A DNA stretch of 64,000 nt from Streptomyces lydicus (GTDB lineage: Bacteria; Actinomycetota; Actinomycetes; Streptomycetales; Streptomycetaceae): contig NZ_JNZA01000001.1 of the NCBI RefSeq assembly GCF_000717345.1, forward strand, positions 124,001-188,000, written 5' to 3'. The notes beneath the pieces are model-generated. The model did no database searches. It was not told the origin of the DNA and saw nothing but the letters and a program-made list of their open reading frames with translations. Shown here one piece after another: positions 38,101 through 46,999 of this stretch (its first letter is position 1; the number at the start of each line of letters is the position of its first letter). The position numbers and the translations under genes are program-made.

Positions 38101-39287
38101 ACGCCCTGCCGCTCACCCCCAACGGCAAGCTCGACCGGCGCGCCCTGCCGGCGCCGGAAGCGGAGGCCGTCGCACCCGGCGCGACCAGCCGGGCCCCGCG
38201 CACGCCCCTGGAGGCCCAACTGCTCGCCCTGTTCGCCGAGGTGCTGGGCATCGACCTCAGCGGCGCCGGTGGCACCGGCCGGCTGGGCATCGACGACAGC
38301 TTCTTCGAACGCGGCGGACACTCCCTGCTCGCCTTCCGCCTCGCCGGGCGGGTGCGCAGTGCCCTCGGCGCCGACCTCGGCATCGCCACGCTCTTCCGTA
38401 CGCCCACCGTCGCCGGGATCGCCGCGCTGCTGACCGACCCCGACCGGCCCACCGACCCGTCCGACGCGCTGGACGTCCTCGTGCCGCTGCGCCCGCAGGG
38501 CGCCCGCGAGCCGCTGTTCTGCGTCCACCCGGGCGTCGGCATCGGCTGGGTCTACTCCGGGCTGCTGCGTCACCTGGACGCCGACCGCCCGGTGTACGCC
38601 CTCCAGTCACGCGGGCTCGACGGCTCCCGGCCACCGGCCGCGGACCTGGCGGAGATGGCCCGCGACTACGTTGCCCGGCTGCGCACCGTCCAGCCGCACG
38701 GCCCGTACCACCTCCTCGGCTGGTCCATGGGCGGGATCGTCGCCCACGAGATGGCCCGGCTGCTGCGGGCCGACGGCGAGCAGGTCGCCCTGCTGGCACT
38801 GCTCGACGCGTACCCCCGGCTCCCCGACGCCCGGCCCGAGGACCTCGACGAGCCGCAGGCGCTGGCGGAGGTCCTGCACTCGCTCGGCCTCCGGCAGCCG
38901 GACGACGTGTCCCTCACACCCGAGTCCGCACTGCGCCTGCTCAAGGAGCACGGCAGCGCACTCGCCACGCTCGGTCCCCGTCAACTGTCCGCGGTGGCCA
39001 CCGTCTTCACGCACAACGTCAACGCCCAGCGCCGGCACGACTCCCGGCCGCTCGACGCGGACCTGCTGTTCTTCGAGGCGACCGAGGACAAGGGACCGGA
39101 CCCCGAACGGCCGGTGAACTGGGCGCCGTACGTCCGCGGTCGGATCGACAGCCATCCGGTCGCCTGCCGGCACGGCGACATGCTCGCGCCCGAGCCGCTG
39201 GCCGAGATCGCCGCCGTCCTCGCCGCCCGCCTCCGCGCACTGCCCCGCGTGGCGCCCGCGCCGACCACCCCTCAGGAGACCAGGTGA
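32124..39287 (+). CDS. Bimodular NRPS with terminal thioesterase: C*-A(Thr)-PCP-C-A-PCP-TE
   Basis: The protein is 2387 residues. Domain 1 (about 15-430) has a C fold, but the HHxxxDG site reads PRLVADE near 145-151, so both catalytic His are gone. A1 (about 440-945; [10 protein letters not shown] near 601) has code D-F-W-N-V-G-M-V-H-K, a canonical threonine code. PCP1 has LLGGDSI near 990. The second C domain (about 1050-1490) is intact (EHHVILDG near 1193). A2 (about 1510-2010; [10 protein letters not shown] near 1669) has the non-standard code D-V-F-S-V-A-I-V-Y-K. PCP2 has ERGGHSLL near 2067. The thioesterase (about 2110-2385) has LLGWSMGG with its Ser near 2199. The TE marks this as the last protein of the assembly line, releasing the chain by hydrolysis or cyclisation. 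Confidence 0.92.
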   Translation: MSTHEADRAAAPEGARPARTVAATPLQQQLYLAYELTEDHAPHHLALDLTLDGVPDATALRSALDDVVDRHEALRTRFRFEGTALVQSVADHLPPLWETTGHPGAEPAGSADAPARPFDLENGPLVRATAHRTGDTALRLRLTLPRLVADERSVDLLLDDLLATYRARLTPHAPAPEPPKRQFGDLYAEPLDAPGPPPEPGEDLPVPELPLTTGRTAGRPHQVPLPAGALPALDALCTAAGATLGDGLLAALAVLLQRYTDADDLLLAAPGPDGRGDDFARTIGPFAGPTTVHVPLAGNPGFRTLLGRLRRLPPRDPSADWSAPEQPPLPVGFALREPYPIRRELPGGATVTRHAPPEAHGHALRVVVTTDGAARFESVWPDWMSAQFARHFTELLSELVRRPDHPVHDLTLSSFEAEAEAEAIGDAAAGGPGRTPAGAARSPEEEEAATVLERFARHAALRPDAVAVSHGDTHLTYGALDRRANQLARHLRTLGVGPETLVGLAAERSPDLVVAILGIQKAGGAYVPLDPAYPDARLAYILRDAALAHVVVQGRPGGWLDAFSGTVVRLDEGAAALAALPDEPLAHRPAPEDLAYVIHTSGSTGEPKGTLVTHRNVDRLLTATRPWFGFGEDDVWTLFHSYAFDFSVWELWGALAHGGRLVVVPHEVSRSPEDFLRLLRTERVTVLNQTPSAFALLLREELRVEQRLPLALRYVVFGGEALDPRALRPWFERHPDGPQLVNMYGITETTVHVTYRPIRKEDTDSDSSVIGVPIPDLSLDLLDRRGRPVPTGVTGELHVRGAGLARGYLRRPELDAARFLALPGGRAYRTGDLARRLPTGELEYRGRIDDQVKIRGYRIEPGEIEAALAGHPDVSEALVTAEPDHTGERRLVGYAVSARTGLGAAELRAHLAGVLPAHMIPAAFVVLDRFPLTVNGKVDRRRLPAPDRPTGAPATASANRAEEILVQVWSEVLGVDGVGTDENYFLLGGDSIRTIAILGRARELGLDFELQDLLRHQTIRELAPHTTLGTPGAGRRDHRPLALLSDADRALLPADVEDAYPLSRLQAGMLYHSGLNAAERIYHNVAGYHLRAGWSETAWRSALESMLADHPVLRTSFDLDTYGEPLQLVHREVTAPITFEDLRRLSAADRQTAMDQRFEDEKRREFSWGRAPLIRFHLQRLTDETFELWVTEHHVILDGWSERSLITELFERYLSLLGGSPGPFREPPRAHFGAFIAEEQAAIASDEHRAFWTAELAGSDFGALPRLVPPGDRPDMRLTPVELPAEVSEGVVRCARRVGVPVRTVLLAVHAHVVGMLTGTTDVVTGVVNNGRTEDRDGDRVLGMFLNTLPFRARLTGGSWDDLVAAVGRTDIDVQQHRRYPMPEIRRALGGRELFETFFNFTRFSVYRSVLERSDELEVLDERRITNTSIPFGAEFAQDLTSSEVNLHLRHDAAQFTEEQVRLIGGYYRRALTALATTPQDRHEQTVLLSAEELRQLDGWHGTSHPRSTDRPFPRLLEERAQAQPEAPAVICGRTVLDYAELNARANRLARELLAHGVETGGIVAISAPRSADLLIAMIAVLKAGAAYLPIDPAYPAERIALLLDDAAPALLLSTLDTAGALPADDTPRLVLDAPATLRRLADRSDADLTDNERTRPLDPADPAYLIYTSGSTGRPKGVIVSHANMADLMAWIAGFLGPDGLDRVQATTSVSFDVSIFEIFGPLAAGGTVRLHRDLLALGEPEALEAGPITAPALVSGVPSVFAGLLARLDPQVTAGTVVLAGEALSAPVANEIAAAFPGARIANIYGPSEAPVYATAWLGTGPFDTAPPIGRPSWNTRAYVLDHGLRRVPPGVPGELYLGGPGLATGYLGRPTLTAERFLADPYGEPGARMYRTGDLVRWRPDGELEFLGRLDDQVKIRGFRIELGEVEAAVRDHPQVARAAVVVREDRPGDQRLVAYAVRTPGATAAALDLRRHVERRLPRHMVPLVVVLDALPLTPNGKLDRRALPAPEAEAVAPGATSRAPRTPLEAQLLALFAEVLGIDLSGAGGTGRLGIDDSFFERGGHSLLAFRLAGRVRSALGADLGIATLFRTPTVAGIAALLTDPDRPTDPSDALDVLVPLRPQGAREPLFCVHPGVGIGWVYSGLLRHLDADRPVYALQSRGLDGSRPPAADLAEMARDYVARLRTVQPHGPYHLLGWSMGGIVAHEMARLLRADGEQVALLALLDAYPRLPDARPEDLDEPQALAEVLHSLGLRQPDDVSLTPESALRLLKEHGSALATLGPRQLSAVATVFTHNVNAQRRHDSRPLDADLLFFEATEDKGPDPERPVNWAPYVRGRIDSHPVACRHGDMLAPEPLAEIAAVLAARLRALPRVAPAPTTPQETR

Positions 39288-40561
39288 ACAGGCCGCTCGC
39301 AGACCCCCGCCCGGACGCCGGTCGTCCCGGCAGCACCGCACCGCGTCACACCATCCCGTTCGCACTGATCGACCCCGCGGTCCACCAGGACCCCGATGCC
39401 TGCGACGCCTGGCGCACCCTCCGCGACACCCATCCGGTCTCCTGGTGCGAGGCCGAGGGCGACCGCCCCGGCTTCTGGGTGATCACCCGCTACCAGGACA
39501 TCGCCGCGGTCTACCGCGACACCGCCCGGCTCAGCTCCGAGCAGGGCAACATGCTCGACACGCTGCTCACCGGGGGCGACTCCGCGGGCGGCCGGATGCT
39601 GGTCGTCACCGACCCGCCCCGGCACTCCGCGGTGCGCAAGGTGCTGCAGGGCGCCTTCTCCGCCCGGGCCATGGCGCAGGTCGCCGACAGCGTCCGGACC
39701 GCGACCAAGGACCTGGTGGCGGCCGTCGTCGACGCGGGCGGCGGAGACTTCGTCGCCGACGTCGCCGCCCAGATCCCGCTCATGGCCATCTGCGAACTGC
39801 TCGACGTGCCACCTGCCGACCGCGCGCTGATGCTCGACCTGACCATGGCGGCGATGGGCGCGGACGGCACCGCCGAGGCCGCTGAGGCGGCGGCCGACGC
39901 CCAGGAGGACATCCTGCTCTACTACGCCGGACTGCTGCCCGGCCGACGGGAGTTCCCGGGCGACGACGTGGTCAGCCTGCTGGCGAACGGCGAGGCCGGC
40001 GGCAAGCCGCTCAGCGACGCCGAAGTGCTGCTGAACTGCTACAACATCATCATCGGCGGCGACGAGACCACCCGGCTGTCCTCCGCCGGTGCCGTACTGG
40101 CCCTGATCGACCACCCCGAGCAGTGGCGGCGCCTGCGCGAGGACGAGGGCCTGCTCGACTCCGCCGTCGAGGAGGTCCTGCGCTGGACGACGCCGGTGAC
40201 GCACCTCGGGCGGACCGCCACGACGGACCTCACCCTGCACGGCTGCGACATCGCGGCGGGGGACATCGTCACCCTCTGGAACACCTCGGCCAACCGCGAC
40301 CCGGACGTCTTCCCGGACCCCTACCGCTTCGACGTCTCCCGCACCCCGAACCGGCACCTCACCCTCGGCCACGGCCCGCACTTCTGCCTCGGCGGGCCGC
40401 TGGCCAGGGTCGAACTCCGGGTCATGCTGGAGGAGTTGCGGAACCAGATCGGCGGTCTGGAGCTGGCCGGACCGGTCGAACGGATCAGGTCCAGCTTCCT
40501 GACCGGCATCAGCCGGCTGCCGATCCGCTGCACCGCCGCCGGCCCGGCAGCCTCCGTCTGA
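39284..40561 (+). CDS. Cytochrome P450
   Basis: The protein is 425 residues. It has an I-helix oxygen-activation segment IIGGDETTR (near 255), the ExxR pair in EEVLRW (near 298), the PERF-like PDPYRFDV and the heme-binding [15 protein letters not shown] (Cys near 368). The GTG start overlaps the synthetase stop (GTGA) and AGGAG lies at 39274-39278, so it belongs to the rightward operon. P450s placed this way usually hydroxylate or cross-link an amino acid held on a carrier protein; the facing A-PCP protein (40691-43156) is one candidate partner. It needs ferredoxin and reductase from elsewhere. Confidence 0.88.
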   Translation: MNRPLADPRPDAGRPGSTAPRHTIPFALIDPAVHQDPDACDAWRTLRDTHPVSWCEAEGDRPGFWVITRYQDIAAVYRDTARLSSEQGNMLDTLLTGGDSAGGRMLVVTDPPRHSAVRKVLQGAFSARAMAQVADSVRTATKDLVAAVVDAGGGDFVADVAAQIPLMAICELLDVPPADRALMLDLTMAAMGADGTAEAAEAAADAQEDILLYYAGLLPGRREFPGDDVVSLLANGEAGGKPLSDAEVLLNCYNIIIGGDETTRLSSAGAVLALIDHPEQWRRLREDEGLLDSAVEEVLRWTTPVTHLGRTATTDLTLHGCDIAAGDIVTLWNTSANRDPDVFPDPYRFDVSRTPNRHLTLGHGPHFCLGGPLARVELRVMLEELRNQIGGLELAGPVERIRSSFLTGISRLPIRCTAAGPAASV

Positions 40562-40589
40562 ACGCGCCCACCCGCCCCCGGAAGCGGCT

Positions 40590-40604
40590 CCTCAGCCCCT
40601 GAGG
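40590..40604. terminator. Small hairpin between convergent P450 and NRPS genes
   Basis: CCTCAG (40590-40595) and CTGAGG (40599-40604) form a 6-bp stem with a 3-nt loop, 28 bp after the P450 stop. It is short but well placed for the convergent transcripts. Confidence 0.4.
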
Positions 40605-40690
40605 GCCTCGGTGATCCGGCGGCGGGTGGTCTGCGCGGCGAACCCGCACACCCCGGTGGGACCCGCCCCCACCCGGCGGCAACGGCGGCG

Positions 40691-43156
40691 CTACTCCGGC
40701 CCCGCTGACCCCTCTACGGTTCCGCGCTCGCCGGCCGTGTCCCGGAGGTTCGCGGCCAGCTTCCGCAGCGTCGGAAAGCGGTACAGGTCGACCAAGGTGA
40801 CCTCGGGTACCTGCGTCATGCTGCGCAGGGCCTTCATCGAGTCGCCGCCCAGGGCGAAGAAGTCGTCGTCCCGCCCGATCGCCTCGACCCCCAGGACCTC
40901 ACGCCACGCCGCGGCGATCCGCTCCTCCCAGGGGCCGCCGGGAGCCTCCTCCGCCGACACGGCGCCGCCCTCGTGCCGACCGTGCGGGGACGGCGGCGCC
41001 GGGAGCGCCTTGCGGTCGAGCTTCCCGTTCGGGCTCAGCGGCATGGCGGGCAGCACCAGCAGCGCACCGGGCACCATATGGGCCGGCAGCCGGGTCGCGA
41101 GCCGGCCGCGGACCTCCTCGGGGTCGAGGTCCTTGCCCTCGCGCGGCACCGCATAACCGACCAGGGCGGGCGCACCCGTCCGGTCCGGCCGCGCCGCCAC
41201 CGCGGCTTCCTTGATCCGGGGATGGTCCCGGAGCACCGACTCGATCTCGGTCAGCTCCACCCGCAACCCGTGGATCTTGACCTGGAGGTCGGTGCGGCCG
41301 AGGAGCTCGATCAGCCCGTCGGCACCGAACCTGGCCAGGTCACCCGTGCGGTACAGCCGCTCGTCGGTCACCGGACCGTACGACCAGCGCAGGAACCGCT
41401 CGGCGGTGAGGTCGGGCAGGTCCAGGTAGCCCACCGCGAGGCCGTCGCCCGCGAGGTACAACTCGCCGGCCACCCCCGGCGGAACGGGCCGCAGCGCCTC
41501 GTCCAGGATGTACGTCCGCTGATTGGCCATCGGGCGGCCGTACGGGATGCTGGTCCAGGCGGGGTCGGTCGCCTCGACCTCGAACAGCGTCGAGTAGATC
41601 GAGGCTTCGGTGGCCCCGCCGAGGGAGATGAAGCGGGCGTCCGGCGCGAACTGCCGTGTCCGGTCGGGCATCTTCACCGGAATCCAGTCCCCGGCGAGCA
41701 TGATCAGCCGCAGGGTGCCCAGCGGCGAGGGACCACCCGCGGCGGTGCGCTCGACGTGTTCGAGTACCAGGTCCAGCAGGGCCGGTGCGGTGTTCCAGAC
41801 GGTGACGCCGTGCTGCGCGGCCAGTTCCGCCCAGTGGCCCGGGTCCTTGGCCCGGCCCGGCGCCGGAAGCACCAGGGTGCCGCCGGCCGCGGTCATGCCG
41901 AGGAACTCGTAGACCGACATGTCGAAACTCGGGGAGGACAGCCCGAGCACGCTGTCGCCGGCGGCCACGCCGAAGCGGGTGTTGAGGTCCGCGATGTTGT
42001 TCAGCACGCCGCGGTGGCGCAGCGCGATCGGCTTGGGGCGGCCCGTGGAGCCCGAGGTGTGGATCACGTAGCAGAGGTTGTCCGGGCCGGCCACCGGCTC
42101 CGGGGCGTGGTCCGGCCGGGCGGCCAGGGCCGCGGCGTCGCGGTCCAGCAGCACGAGGTGGCCCCGCACCACGGGGTGCTCGCCGTCGCTCAGCGCGGCG
42201 GCTTGCTCGGCCCGGCTGACCAGGGCCACGCAGGAGGCGCCGGTGATCATCGTGGTCAGCCTGGCGCGGGGATACGCGGGGTCGAGCGGCACGTAGGCGC
42301 CGCCGGCCTTGAGCACACCGAGCACGGCGACGAGCAGGTCGGGCGACGGGCCGAGAAAGAGGCCGACCCGGTCGTCCGGGCCGACGCCGAGGTCCCGCAG
42401 GTGGTGGGCCAGCCGGTTGGCCGCGGCATCGATCTCCCGGTACGTCAGCCGAACCGCGCCCTGGGCCACGGCAACCGCGTCCGGCGCCTGCCGGGTGCGC
42501 TCCTCGAACACCTCGTGCAGACACCTGCCCTCGTGGGGCAGCGCCGCGGCGGTGTCGTTCCAGTCCAGCAGGAAGCGGCGCTGCTCGGCCTCGGTGAGCA
42601 GGGTGAGTTCCGCCAGCGGCCGGTCCGGGTGGCGTACGCCGTCGGTGAGCAGCTGCCCGTAGTGGGCGAGCAGCCGCTGCGCCGTCGCGGGATCGAAGAG
42701 CCGCTCGTCGAAGTGGAGCGCGGCCCAGCGGGACCCCTCCTCCACCGTGGGCAGGACCAACTGGGCCTCGTACGGCCGGTCGTCGCCGGCCCCCGGGGCC
42801 CCGCCGACGCGGACGCCGAGGCGGGCGGGCTCCGGTCCGGGACGGGCCACCGCACCGGCCTCACCCGCCAGGCCGCGGAACGTGCTCCCGCCGGTGACCG
42901 AAAAGCGCAGCAGCGCCTCCTTGCCGCCCTCCTGGACGGCCCGGAACTCCACGTGGTTCTCCCCGGAGTACCGGTGGACCAGCGCGGCGAATGCCGCGAG
43001 CAGCACATTTTCCGGAGTGGACGCGCAGGATGCCGCCACCGCGCCCACGGCGCCGTCGTACAGACCGGGTATCTCCTGGCGCACCACGGCCCTGCACGCC
43101 GGTACGTCGACGCCACGGGGCCGGTCCGTGGGGAGTTGGGCGGCATGCGAGGACAA
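40691..43156 (-). CDS. NRPS protein: partial C domain, A domain, PCP
   Basis: The protein is 821 residues. The first 190 residues match only the C-terminal half of a condensation domain, with no HHxxxDG motif. The A domain (about 205-700) has [10 protein letters not shown] near 367 and an unusual A5 region SLGGATEASIYS, the form seen in A domains that serve heterocyclisation modules. Its pocket code reads D-M-Y-N-M-A-L-I-Y-K, nearest to the cysteine code DLYNLSLIWK at six of ten positions; Cys, Ser or a related acid is possible. The PCP (about 740-805) has FFALGGDSMK with its Ser near 772. It is transcribed toward the P450 and away from the PLP enzyme. It may be a loading or tailoring module acting in trans. 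Confidence 0.88.
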   Translation of the reverse strand: MSSHAAQLPTDRPRGVDVPACRAVVRQEIPGLYDGAVGAVAASCASTPENVLLAAFAALVHRYSGENHVEFRAVQEGGKEALLRFSVTGGSTFRGLAGEAGAVARPGPEPARLGVRVGGAPGAGDDRPYEAQLVLPTVEEGSRWAALHFDERLFDPATAQRLLAHYGQLLTDGVRHPDRPLAELTLLTEAEQRRFLLDWNDTAAALPHEGRCLHEVFEERTRQAPDAVAVAQGAVRLTYREIDAAANRLAHHLRDLGVGPDDRVGLFLGPSPDLLVAVLGVLKAGGAYVPLDPAYPRARLTTMITGASCVALVSRAEQAAALSDGEHPVVRGHLVLLDRDAAALAARPDHAPEPVAGPDNLCYVIHTSGSTGRPKPIALRHRGVLNNIADLNTRFGVAAGDSVLGLSSPSFDMSVYEFLGMTAAGGTLVLPAPGRAKDPGHWAELAAQHGVTVWNTAPALLDLVLEHVERTAAGGPSPLGTLRLIMLAGDWIPVKMPDRTRQFAPDARFISLGGATEASIYSTLFEVEATDPAWTSIPYGRPMANQRTYILDEALRPVPPGVAGELYLAGDGLAVGYLDLPDLTAERFLRWSYGPVTDERLYRTGDLARFGADGLIELLGRTDLQVKIHGLRVELTEIESVLRDHPRIKEAAVAARPDRTGAPALVGYAVPREGKDLDPEEVRGRLATRLPAHMVPGALLVLPAMPLSPNGKLDRKALPAPPSPHGRHEGGAVSAEEAPGGPWEERIAAAWREVLGVEAIGRDDDFFALGGDSMKALRSMTQVPEVTLVDLYRFPTLRKLAANLRDTAGERGTVEGSAGPE

Positions 43157-43520
43157 TGACCGTCTCCTGTCTCAGAGTTTCTCGACATCGCGGATGCACT
43201 TCGGCGGCGGGCGATCGACGGGGCGCAGCTGCGCACCGCGGCCGGGTCGGGAACCTCCGAGTCCGGGAACGGCTCCGACTCAGTGGCCAATCCGGGCTGC
43301 GCGCCCGGCTGTTGGGACAGTATCCGGCCACGATCACCGCCACAATGTGGCGGGCGTCACATCCCGTGACCCGGTGCTGCCGCATAATCTTGTGGCCTCC
43401 CCAAGGGGGCCTCGACGTTGACGAACGCGGGGGAATCCGTCGCCGTCCCCCTGTCGCGCGGCAACGCACCGACCGGTCCGAACGGCGCCGCGCCGACCGA
43501 CCGACTGGGGGAACTGCCCT
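43157..43520. promoter_or_regulatory. Divergent intergenic region with a 17-bp palindrome
   Basis: These 364 bp separate the leftward A-PCP gene from the rightward PLP-enzyme gene and should contain both promoters. The main feature is a perfect palindrome at 43337-43353. A G/C-rich hairpin (GGCCTCCCC / GGGGGCC) lies near 43398-43415. No clean -35/-10 pair was found. Confidence 0.45.
43337..43353. promoter_or_regulatory. Perfect 17-bp palindrome, operator candidate
   Basis: CCGCCACA (43337-43344), a central A, and TGTGGCGG (43346-43353) are fully complementary. The site is mid-way between the divergent starts and looks like a dimeric regulator site; no regulator gene lies in the cluster to assign it to. 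Confidence 0.45.
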
Positions 43521-44717
43521 GTGAGCACTGACATTTCGCCGGCCGATCTCGTCGCCGTCGACCCGTACCGCCTCGCACAACGCGACGGCGAGAAATGGGC
43601 CACCGCCGGCGACGGCATGCTGTCCTCGTGGGTTGCCGACATGGACTTCCCGACCGCGCCCGCGATCCGCGAGGCGCTGATGCGCCGCGCGGACGGCGAC
43701 CTCGGCTACCCCACGTGGTTCGACGAGAGCCGCGGTGGCCCGCTGGGGGAGGTGTTCGCCGAGCGGACGCTCCGGCGGTACGGCCACCGGCCCGACCCGA
43801 CGCACACCCGGCTGTTCACCGACATCAACCAGGCGATGCTGGCGACGCTCCAGGTCGCCACCGAACCGGGCGACGCGGTGCTGCTGCACACCCCCGCCTG
43901 CCCGCCGTTCGTCGAGGTCATCGAGAAGATCGGCCGCAGACCGCTGACCGTGCCCGTCGAAGAGGCCGACGGCGGCTGGGAGTTCGACCCCGCCCGCATG
44001 GCACGCGCCGCGGCGGACGGCACGTCCGGACGCTGCCGGGTGCTCTTCCTGGTGAACCCGCACAACCCCACCGGACGGGTGTTCCGTCGTGACGAACTGG
44101 AGTCGCTGGCGGAGCTGGTGCTGCGGAACGACCTGCTGGTGATCTCCGACGAGGTGCACGCCGACCTGACCCACGCCCCGCACCGCCACATCCCCTTCGC
44201 CTCGCTCGGCGCGGAGATCGCCGCCCGCACCGTCACCCTCACCTCGGGCAGCAAGGCGTTCAACCTCGCCGGGATCCGCTGCGCGGTGGCCCACATCGGA
44301 CCACCGGCCGTCCGCGAGGCCGTGGACGCCCGGCGCGGGCTGCTGTTCGGCCAGGTCGGCGTCCTCGCGGTCGAGGCGCTGAAGGCCGCCTGGACGGCCG
44401 GCGACGACTGGCTGGACGAGGTGATGGCGGTCCTCGCCCGCAACCGGCGGCGGCTGGCCGAGCGGCTGCCCCGGGGGATCCGCTGCCGGACGCCGGAGGC
44501 CACCTTCCTCGCCTGGCTGGACTGCCGGCAGGCCGGGCTCGACGCCGACCCCATGCCGTTCTTCCGTGACGAGGCCAAGGTGCTGCTCTTCTCCGGGCCG
44601 GCCTTCGGCGCCGCCGGCGAGGGATTCGTCCGGCTCAATTTCGGTACCTCACCGCAGATCCTCGAAGAGACCCTGGACCGCATGGACAAGGCCCTGCGGC
44701 GGCGCGACGGGGATTGA
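43521..44717 (+). CDS. PLP-dependent fold-type I enzyme, MalY/PatB family (aminotransferase or C-S lyase like)
   Basis: The protein is 398 residues, the family's usual length. Features are the N-terminal SSWVADMDFPTAPAIREAL (MalY/PatB signature), FLVNPHNPTGRVF, ISDEVHADL (PLP-pyridine Asp) and SGSKAFNLAGIRC with the Schiff-base Lys near residue 240. Family members are cystathionine beta-lyases or aminotransferases; enzymes of this fold also make 1-aminocyclopropane-carboxylates by gamma-elimination. Next to a cobalamin radical SAM gene and a LeuA paralogue, it probably helps build a non-standard amino acid. The start is GTG 43521 with GGGGGAA upstream at about 43507-43513. Confidence 0.82.
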   Translation: MSTDISPADLVAVDPYRLAQRDGEKWATAGDGMLSSWVADMDFPTAPAIREALMRRADGDLGYPTWFDESRGGPLGEVFAERTLRRYGHRPDPTHTRLFTDINQAMLATLQVATEPGDAVLLHTPACPPFVEVIEKIGRRPLTVPVEEADGGWEFDPARMARAAADGTSGRCRVLFLVNPHNPTGRVFRRDELESLAELVLRNDLLVISDEVHADLTHAPHRHIPFASLGAEIAARTVTLTSGSKAFNLAGIRCAVAHIGPPAVREAVDARRGLLFGQVGVLAVEALKAAWTAGDDWLDEVMAVLARNRRRLAERLPRGIRCRTPEATFLAWLDCRQAGLDADPMPFFRDEAKVLLFSGPAFGAAGEGFVRLNFGTSPQILEETLDRMDKALRRRDGD

Positions 44718-44775
44718 AACCCCGGCCGGGGCGCCCGGGCCGAAAGCGACAATGCGGAAAGTTTTTCCTTTGTCG

Positions 44776-44803
44776 TTGACGTGCGCAGGGCAGCTGCTAG
44801 TAC
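44776..44803 (+). promoter_or_regulatory. Promoter candidate for the radical SAM-LeuA pair
   Basis: TTGACG (44776-44781), a 16-bp spacer and TAGTAC (44798-44803) resemble a vegetative promoter. The region is AT-richer than its surroundings. It would give a leader of about 180 nt that contains the hairpin at 44846-44874. Confidence 0.45.
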
Positions 44804-44845
44804 AGTTCGGAATGATCACGGGGGACAAAGTCGGGGGACTTTCCC

Positions 44846-44874
44846 GGGAGTTCGGGCCTACGCCGAGAACTCCC
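44846..44874 (+). promoter_or_regulatory. Leader hairpin upstream of the radical SAM gene
   Basis: GGGAGTTC (44846-44853) pairs perfectly with GAACTCCC (44867-44874), and the loop holds a nested GGC/GCC stem. It lies between the promoter candidate and the start codon, so it could be an attenuator or a stabilising 5' structure. It matches no riboswitch I recognise; there is no visible B12-box. Confidence 0.35.
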
Positions 44875-44990
44875 CGGCCACCACCGGAAGAATGTGACCC
44901 GGCCTTTTGTGCCGTCCCACCGGATCCAGCGCGTCATCCATGTCCGCGTTCCGGGCCGAAGTCCCGGAGAAATCGGAATCCGGAGGGCTG

Positions 44991-46925
44991 ATGACCACCC
45001 ATGCCATGGAAAAGGTGTATTCCGGGGACGGCGCCGTACGGCTGCATCGCGCCGGGGAAGAGACCGACCCCGACGCCTTCCGGGCAAGGCGGCGCACGCG
45101 AAGAAAACGCCTTGCCGAGCAACTGGCCGACGGCAGCGCGAAAACCCGGTATTTTCCGGTGCTGTCCGTTCTCGCACCCGTCATGACCCAGTCCGAGGGG
45201 GAAATCACCTACCCCGGCGACCCGATGTGCCTCTACACGGCGCTGAGCCTCGCCGTGCACCGCGCGGTGGCGGACGCCGGGCCGCTGGCGGACGCCACGC
45301 ACTACAGCGACCTCGCGCCCGAATGGACCCGGTTCCCGGACAAGACCTACCGGCTCTCCTCCGGCGACGACGGATACCGGTCCTACGGCACCTCCCCGAA
45401 CACCGACCAGACCGTCTTCGACCCCCGGGTCTGGGACGACGACGCCCGCGCGCGCTGGACCCGCCTGCTGCGCGAGGTCCGCCCCCGGGTCGTGCTCATC
45501 AGCGCCGTCTCACCCGCGCACCGCTACGCCCTGCAGATCGCGGAACTGGCCAAGCGCGAGGTCCCCGACACCTTCGTGATCCTCGGTGGCCGGCACGTCG
45601 ACGAAACCACCGCGGTCACCCCCGACGGCCGGGCCCTGCTCCTCAAGCCCAGCAGCACCCTGGCCGTCATGCAGGAGGGCAAGGCACCCCGCGTGGTCGA
45701 CGCGGTCGTCAGCGGCGAGGCGTACCACGCGGTGGACCTCCTCATGCGGGCCCTCGCCCTGGCCACCGACCTCGACCGGCGCCGGGTGGACCGCGACCAG
45801 GTGCTGCCGTGTCTTCAGGGGCTGCTCGCCGAGGAAGGCCCCGGCGCAGGCAGCTCCCTCATCGCCCTGACGACCACGGACGCCGTCGACGCCGTGCCGC
45901 TGCGCGGCCGCGCGCTCGACCTCGGCTCGCTGCCCTCGCCGTACGCGGCCTTCGCGATCCGCTCCCGCTTCCCGATCTTCACCCGCCCGGAAACGGCGGA
46001 GCCGCTGCGCACCGCGCACTTCATGGTGTCCAACGCCTGTCCCTACCGCTGCAATTTCTGCTCCGAATCCGCCCAGTTGAGCAACGGCCTCAAACGGTTC
46101 AAGGACGATGCCATCGGCACCGCGGTACAGCGGGTCTGCGAATACCTCAGCTACGGCGCCGAATCGCTCTTCTTCGACGACTCGGTCTTCTGGAGCGGCC
46201 GCTACCGCGACATCGGGAATTTCTGCGACGAACTCAGCCGCATCCGCCGCACCCCGCCCGAATCCCTCGACCCGCGATACCGGCAATTCCTCGCCGACGA
46301 GGACGACGTCGAGCGGCTGCGCGGACTCCAATGGGGCGCTCAACTCACCGTCGACACCCTCGTTGCACTCCATTCCGCCGACGCATCGGCCGACATCCTT
46401 CGGAAGATGAAGGAAGCCGGTTGCACCTACGTCTACATCGGCATCGAAAGCATGTCGACGCAGGTCATGGACCATATCCACAAAAACCTCCGGCGGGAGG
46501 AAGGAAAGCCCTGGCGGGAAAAGGTCCGGGAGGCCGCCTCACTGGTCAAGGAACAGGGCCTGCAATTGGGCACCTCGGTCCTCTTCGGCCTGGACGGCGA
46601 GACCCGGGCCAGCATCGACGAGACGATCCACGAGGTGGGCCGGCTCATCGACGACGAACTGATCGACCTGGCCAGCCCCAACATCCTCACCTATCACCCC
46701 GCCACCCCCGTCACCCGCGCCCACGGAATGCACGACCGGCTCGACTACCACTCCCCGCGCATCGACAACCGGAAGCCGTACATCTATTTCGAGGAAGCCT
46801 TCCCCGATGTCGTGTCCGTCCTGCTGACCGAGGACGACATCTGGCACATCCATCACGAGACCCAGCACCGCTGGGGCGGCGCCCGCAACGACGCCGCACC
46901 GGTCGCCGTCGAGGCCGGCTCATGA
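44991..46925 (+). CDS. Cobalamin-binding-domain radical SAM enzyme (class B type)
   Basis: The protein is 644 residues. A Rossmann-like B12-binding domain lies at about 155-275, including PRVVLISAVSPAHRYALQIAEL and TFVILGGRHVDE. The radical SAM barrel follows, with the cluster motif SNACPYRCNFCSES (CxxxCxxC) near residue 350 and later YIGIESMS and SVLFGLDGET strands. Class B enzymes mostly methylate unactivated carbon or phosphorus, and some do ring contractions or other radical chemistry. The start ATG 44991 has GGAGGG at 44982-44987, so the longer upstream frame is not used. Its stop abuts the LeuA-like gene. No carrier-binding signature is visible, so a free small-molecule substrate is as likely as a tethered one. 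Confidence 0.85.
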   Translation: MTTHAMEKVYSGDGAVRLHRAGEETDPDAFRARRRTRRKRLAEQLADGSAKTRYFPVLSVLAPVMTQSEGEITYPGDPMCLYTALSLAVHRAVADAGPLADATHYSDLAPEWTRFPDKTYRLSSGDDGYRSYGTSPNTDQTVFDPRVWDDDARARWTRLLREVRPRVVLISAVSPAHRYALQIAELAKREVPDTFVILGGRHVDETTAVTPDGRALLLKPSSTLAVMQEGKAPRVVDAVVSGEAYHAVDLLMRALALATDLDRRRVDRDQVLPCLQGLLAEEGPGAGSSLIALTTTDAVDAVPLRGRALDLGSLPSPYAAFAIRSRFPIFTRPETAEPLRTAHFMVSNACPYRCNFCSESAQLSNGLKRFKDDAIGTAVQRVCEYLSYGAESLFFDDSVFWSGRYRDIGNFCDELSRIRRTPPESLDPRYRQFLADEDDVERLRGLQWGAQLTVDTLVALHSADASADILRKMKEAGCTYVYIGIESMSTQVMDHIHKNLRREEGKPWREKVREAASLVKEQGLQLGTSVLFGLDGETRASIDETIHEVGRLIDDELIDLASPNILTYHPATPVTRAHGMHDRLDYHSPRIDNRKPYIYFEEAFPDVVSVLLTEDDIWHIHHETQHRWGGARNDAAPVAVEAGS

Positions 46926-46999
46926 CGGCAGTCGAGGACCCCGCACCGCCGCACGGAACGACCGTCCCGCGTCTTGCGCACAGGAACGAGGAGAAGCCG

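Noticed and set aside
32121..38573. A 2150-codon open frame on the minus strand opposite the bimodular NRPS
   Set aside because: It is a shadow of GC-rich codon bias; its translation is Gly/Arg/Gln/Val-rich low complexity with no domain, and the + strand encodes a complete NRPS.
44894..46921. An upstream continuation of the LeuA reading frame through the radical SAM gene
   Set aside because: The translation is Arg/Pro-rich and motif-free until 46922-47000, while the radical SAM frame has its CxxxCxxC and B12-domain motifs; the LeuA start is placed at 47000.
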